From the NCBI GenBank assembly GCA_023974075.1, contig CM043801.1:34337759-34401758 (forward strand): a stretch of 64,000 bases of DNA, in the 5' to 3' direction. Of this stretch, positions 62,360 through 64,000 are shown one piece after another. The stretch comes from Chaenocephalus aceratus. Taxonomy: Eukaryota; Chordata; Actinopteri; Perciformes; Channichthyidae. Numbering within the stretch: position 1 is the stretch's first letter; each line of letters starts with the position of its first letter. Under the pieces are notes generated by a model. The model made no database searches and was not told the origin of the DNA. It worked only from the letters and a program-made list of their open reading frames with translations. Both the position numbers and the translations under genes were made by a program.

Positions 62360-64000
62360 TCAAGATAATGTTTTGCTACCGAAACTGAAAGTAGTTGTCA
62401 AATCCCATATCGACATGTTTTTAATAACTTGTCTTATCCAAACAACAGTCCTAAACCCTTCAGGAGATGCAGACGACCAGCACGCCTTTACATGTTTTGG
62501 ACAGGTGATTGTTTTGGTTAATTTTAGCTTGAACCTTTGACTACAATCAATCCCCAAAATTATGTAGCAGATATATTTCCTGGCAGTCTACGATTCAATT
62601 TATTGTCAAATCATATCAGCTCTAGTGAAAACACTTTGTGGTGCTGTTTCTAGTTCTGACAACAGACAATAAGCTCATCTGTCGTGCTATACAGCAGCAC
62701 TATTTTAAGAATAACAATCACTTGAATGACTAAGTATGTAAAAGGAGGTCGGTCATTTGCCCAGGAGAGGTGTATTCACTGTAGGCTAGTATAAACAGAC
62801 ACTAAATGACAAGCAGAAGAAAATAACTGTAATTTAAAATAAAGCATTGGCTGGATCTGCACAACCGATGCATGTTGCTCACCATGGAGCCGGTCTGGAT
62901 CTTCCCCGCTCAAACTGTATAAAAATGCAGCAATTGTATGACATTTATTTAATTAAAACCCTGCTGAGTGGTACACAATATATTCCCCATGTAATTACAC
63001 GTTCTCAGCTTCCATTTTCTCATGTCTTTTCATGCAAACGGAAAGTATTGTGTTAAAGACGAGGGAAGTTTACTCAGCACAGCAGATACAGCCCACTTCA
63101 AATTCAAACACTTGGACCTGGAAACAGCCCAGTGTAATCACACTCTTCAGCTTTTTCCACAAACTGGGAACTACAGGGAAGTTTATTCCCCGCCAAAGAA
63201 AGGCATGAAGAAGTTTAAAAAGGCGCGACAGTGCTGTCAAAAATAGTACAAAAGAAAACGGTGTCATCTGCATGGAAGGTCATGTCTGTAGCACTGCTTC
63301 ACACGCACCTGAACGGCCCATCGTCATCCACTTCTCTCTGAATATTCTTTTTCTTGTGAATTCTCAATAGAAGAATGCCGCTGACAGACTTAGCGATGAG
63401 GACAGGATTTACCGCTCTGTGGCTGGGAATGTGAACGCATTTGGAAAAACTACCTTGCTGAGAAACAACTGGGTCAAATACAATTGCTGAGCATCCAAAA
63501 CACAGTGAGGACCTAGATCTGCTCCCACCAAGAAGCTGTCACTCCAGCAGATCAACAGAGGATCCTAAGAGGCGGCAAAAACAAATAACAAATCCCCAGA
63601 ACCTCCGCCGCTTTATGAAAGTGTCACCCGCTGCATGTCGCTCGTTTCTTGTTTGTTTTGCGGATCACAAGGCGCTCAGTCTGTGAACGGCTGGGAAAGT
63701 GTTGCGTAGGCGCGTTGCTCAGGAATCTGAGGCTAGATAATGAGCCGGTGACAGGACATCCTGCTCCAGATGTGTCTGACAGATGCTGGAGAGATGTTTG
63801 TTTTTATGGGGACATTTGAAGAACTTAGTTAACTTTCACATGATGATTGATCTGGGTTCGGTTCAGAGAGAAGAGTTGATCTGTATCTAGTCATCAACAG
63901 CAAATCTAGCTGTATTGGTACAATCTGTAAGCATCTAGTTTGGAAAGTGAAACAAACTGGCATGGACTGTGTTTGAGACGAGGGCCTTTTTACTGTGTTT
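62360..64000 (+). other. zeb1 intron 1, distal part in window, nothing recognised
   Basis: No sequence resembling ZEB1 exon 2 (expected to begin with an acidic DSDDED-type region) was seen. No transposon ends recognised. Confidence 0.4.

Overview
The window looks like a teleost fish chromosome, probably a ray-finned percomorph. The evidence is the density of (CA)n/(TG)n arrays, several hAT families with BED-finger transposase remnants, many short TTAA-flanked DNA elements, L2-type LINE fragments and two solo LTRs. Only one host gene is recognisable: the first coding exon of a ZEB-family gene, best called zeb1, on the + strand at 37,546-37,604. It carries the family's invariant N-terminus and ends in a strong phase-1 splice donor. 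No second exon is visible, so the window from 37,605 to its right edge is read as the 5' part of a first intron longer than 26 kb. Positions 1-37,234 are read as upstream intergenic DNA rich in repeats.

Upstream region (1-37,234). From left to right: two head-to-head PIF/Harbinger-like deletion derivatives (1-742); a TTAA-type element interrupted by a hAT with an 8-bp target duplication and carrying an expanded 37-bp minisatellite (745-1,922); a hAT with transposase remnants and perfect target duplications (3,158-4,194); scattered MITEs; a (TTC)n tract (16.95-17.12 kb); an L2 LINE fragment with a broken reverse transcriptase (18.09-19.63 kb); and a very unusual 3.1-kb all-purine satellite (21.77-24.90 kb). 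Next come a multi-level transposon nest (27.7-29.1 kb), a cluster of four CA arrays separated by copies of a dispersed repeat (29.66-31.11 kb), a Harbinger-type MITE with TTA duplications (33.67-34.00 kb), an element with long terminal inverted repeats (34.19-34.85 kb), an L2 3' end (35.48-35.96 kb) and a hAT relic ending about 310 bp before the zeb1 start codon.

zeb1 exon 1 and intron 1 (37,235-64,000). Exon 1 sits in CpG- and GA-rich sequence. As given, it has one extra A in an A-run, which frameshifts the conserved N-terminus after eleven residues. This needs checking before the allele is called functional or broken. The intron holds a 1.45-kb hAT with perfect target duplications, a second Harbinger derivative preserving a SANT/Myb-like start, three copies of a 0.25-0.38 kb TTAA family (a fourth lies upstream), a perfect 50-bp inverted repeat enclosing a perfect 29-bp hairpin, two solo LTRs with 5-bp target duplications, and many CA arrays.

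No tRNA, rRNA, CRISPR or prokaryotic feature was seen. All boundaries and family names come from reading the sequence by eye. Superfamily names rest on terminal repeats, target duplications and protein motifs, not on database searches.
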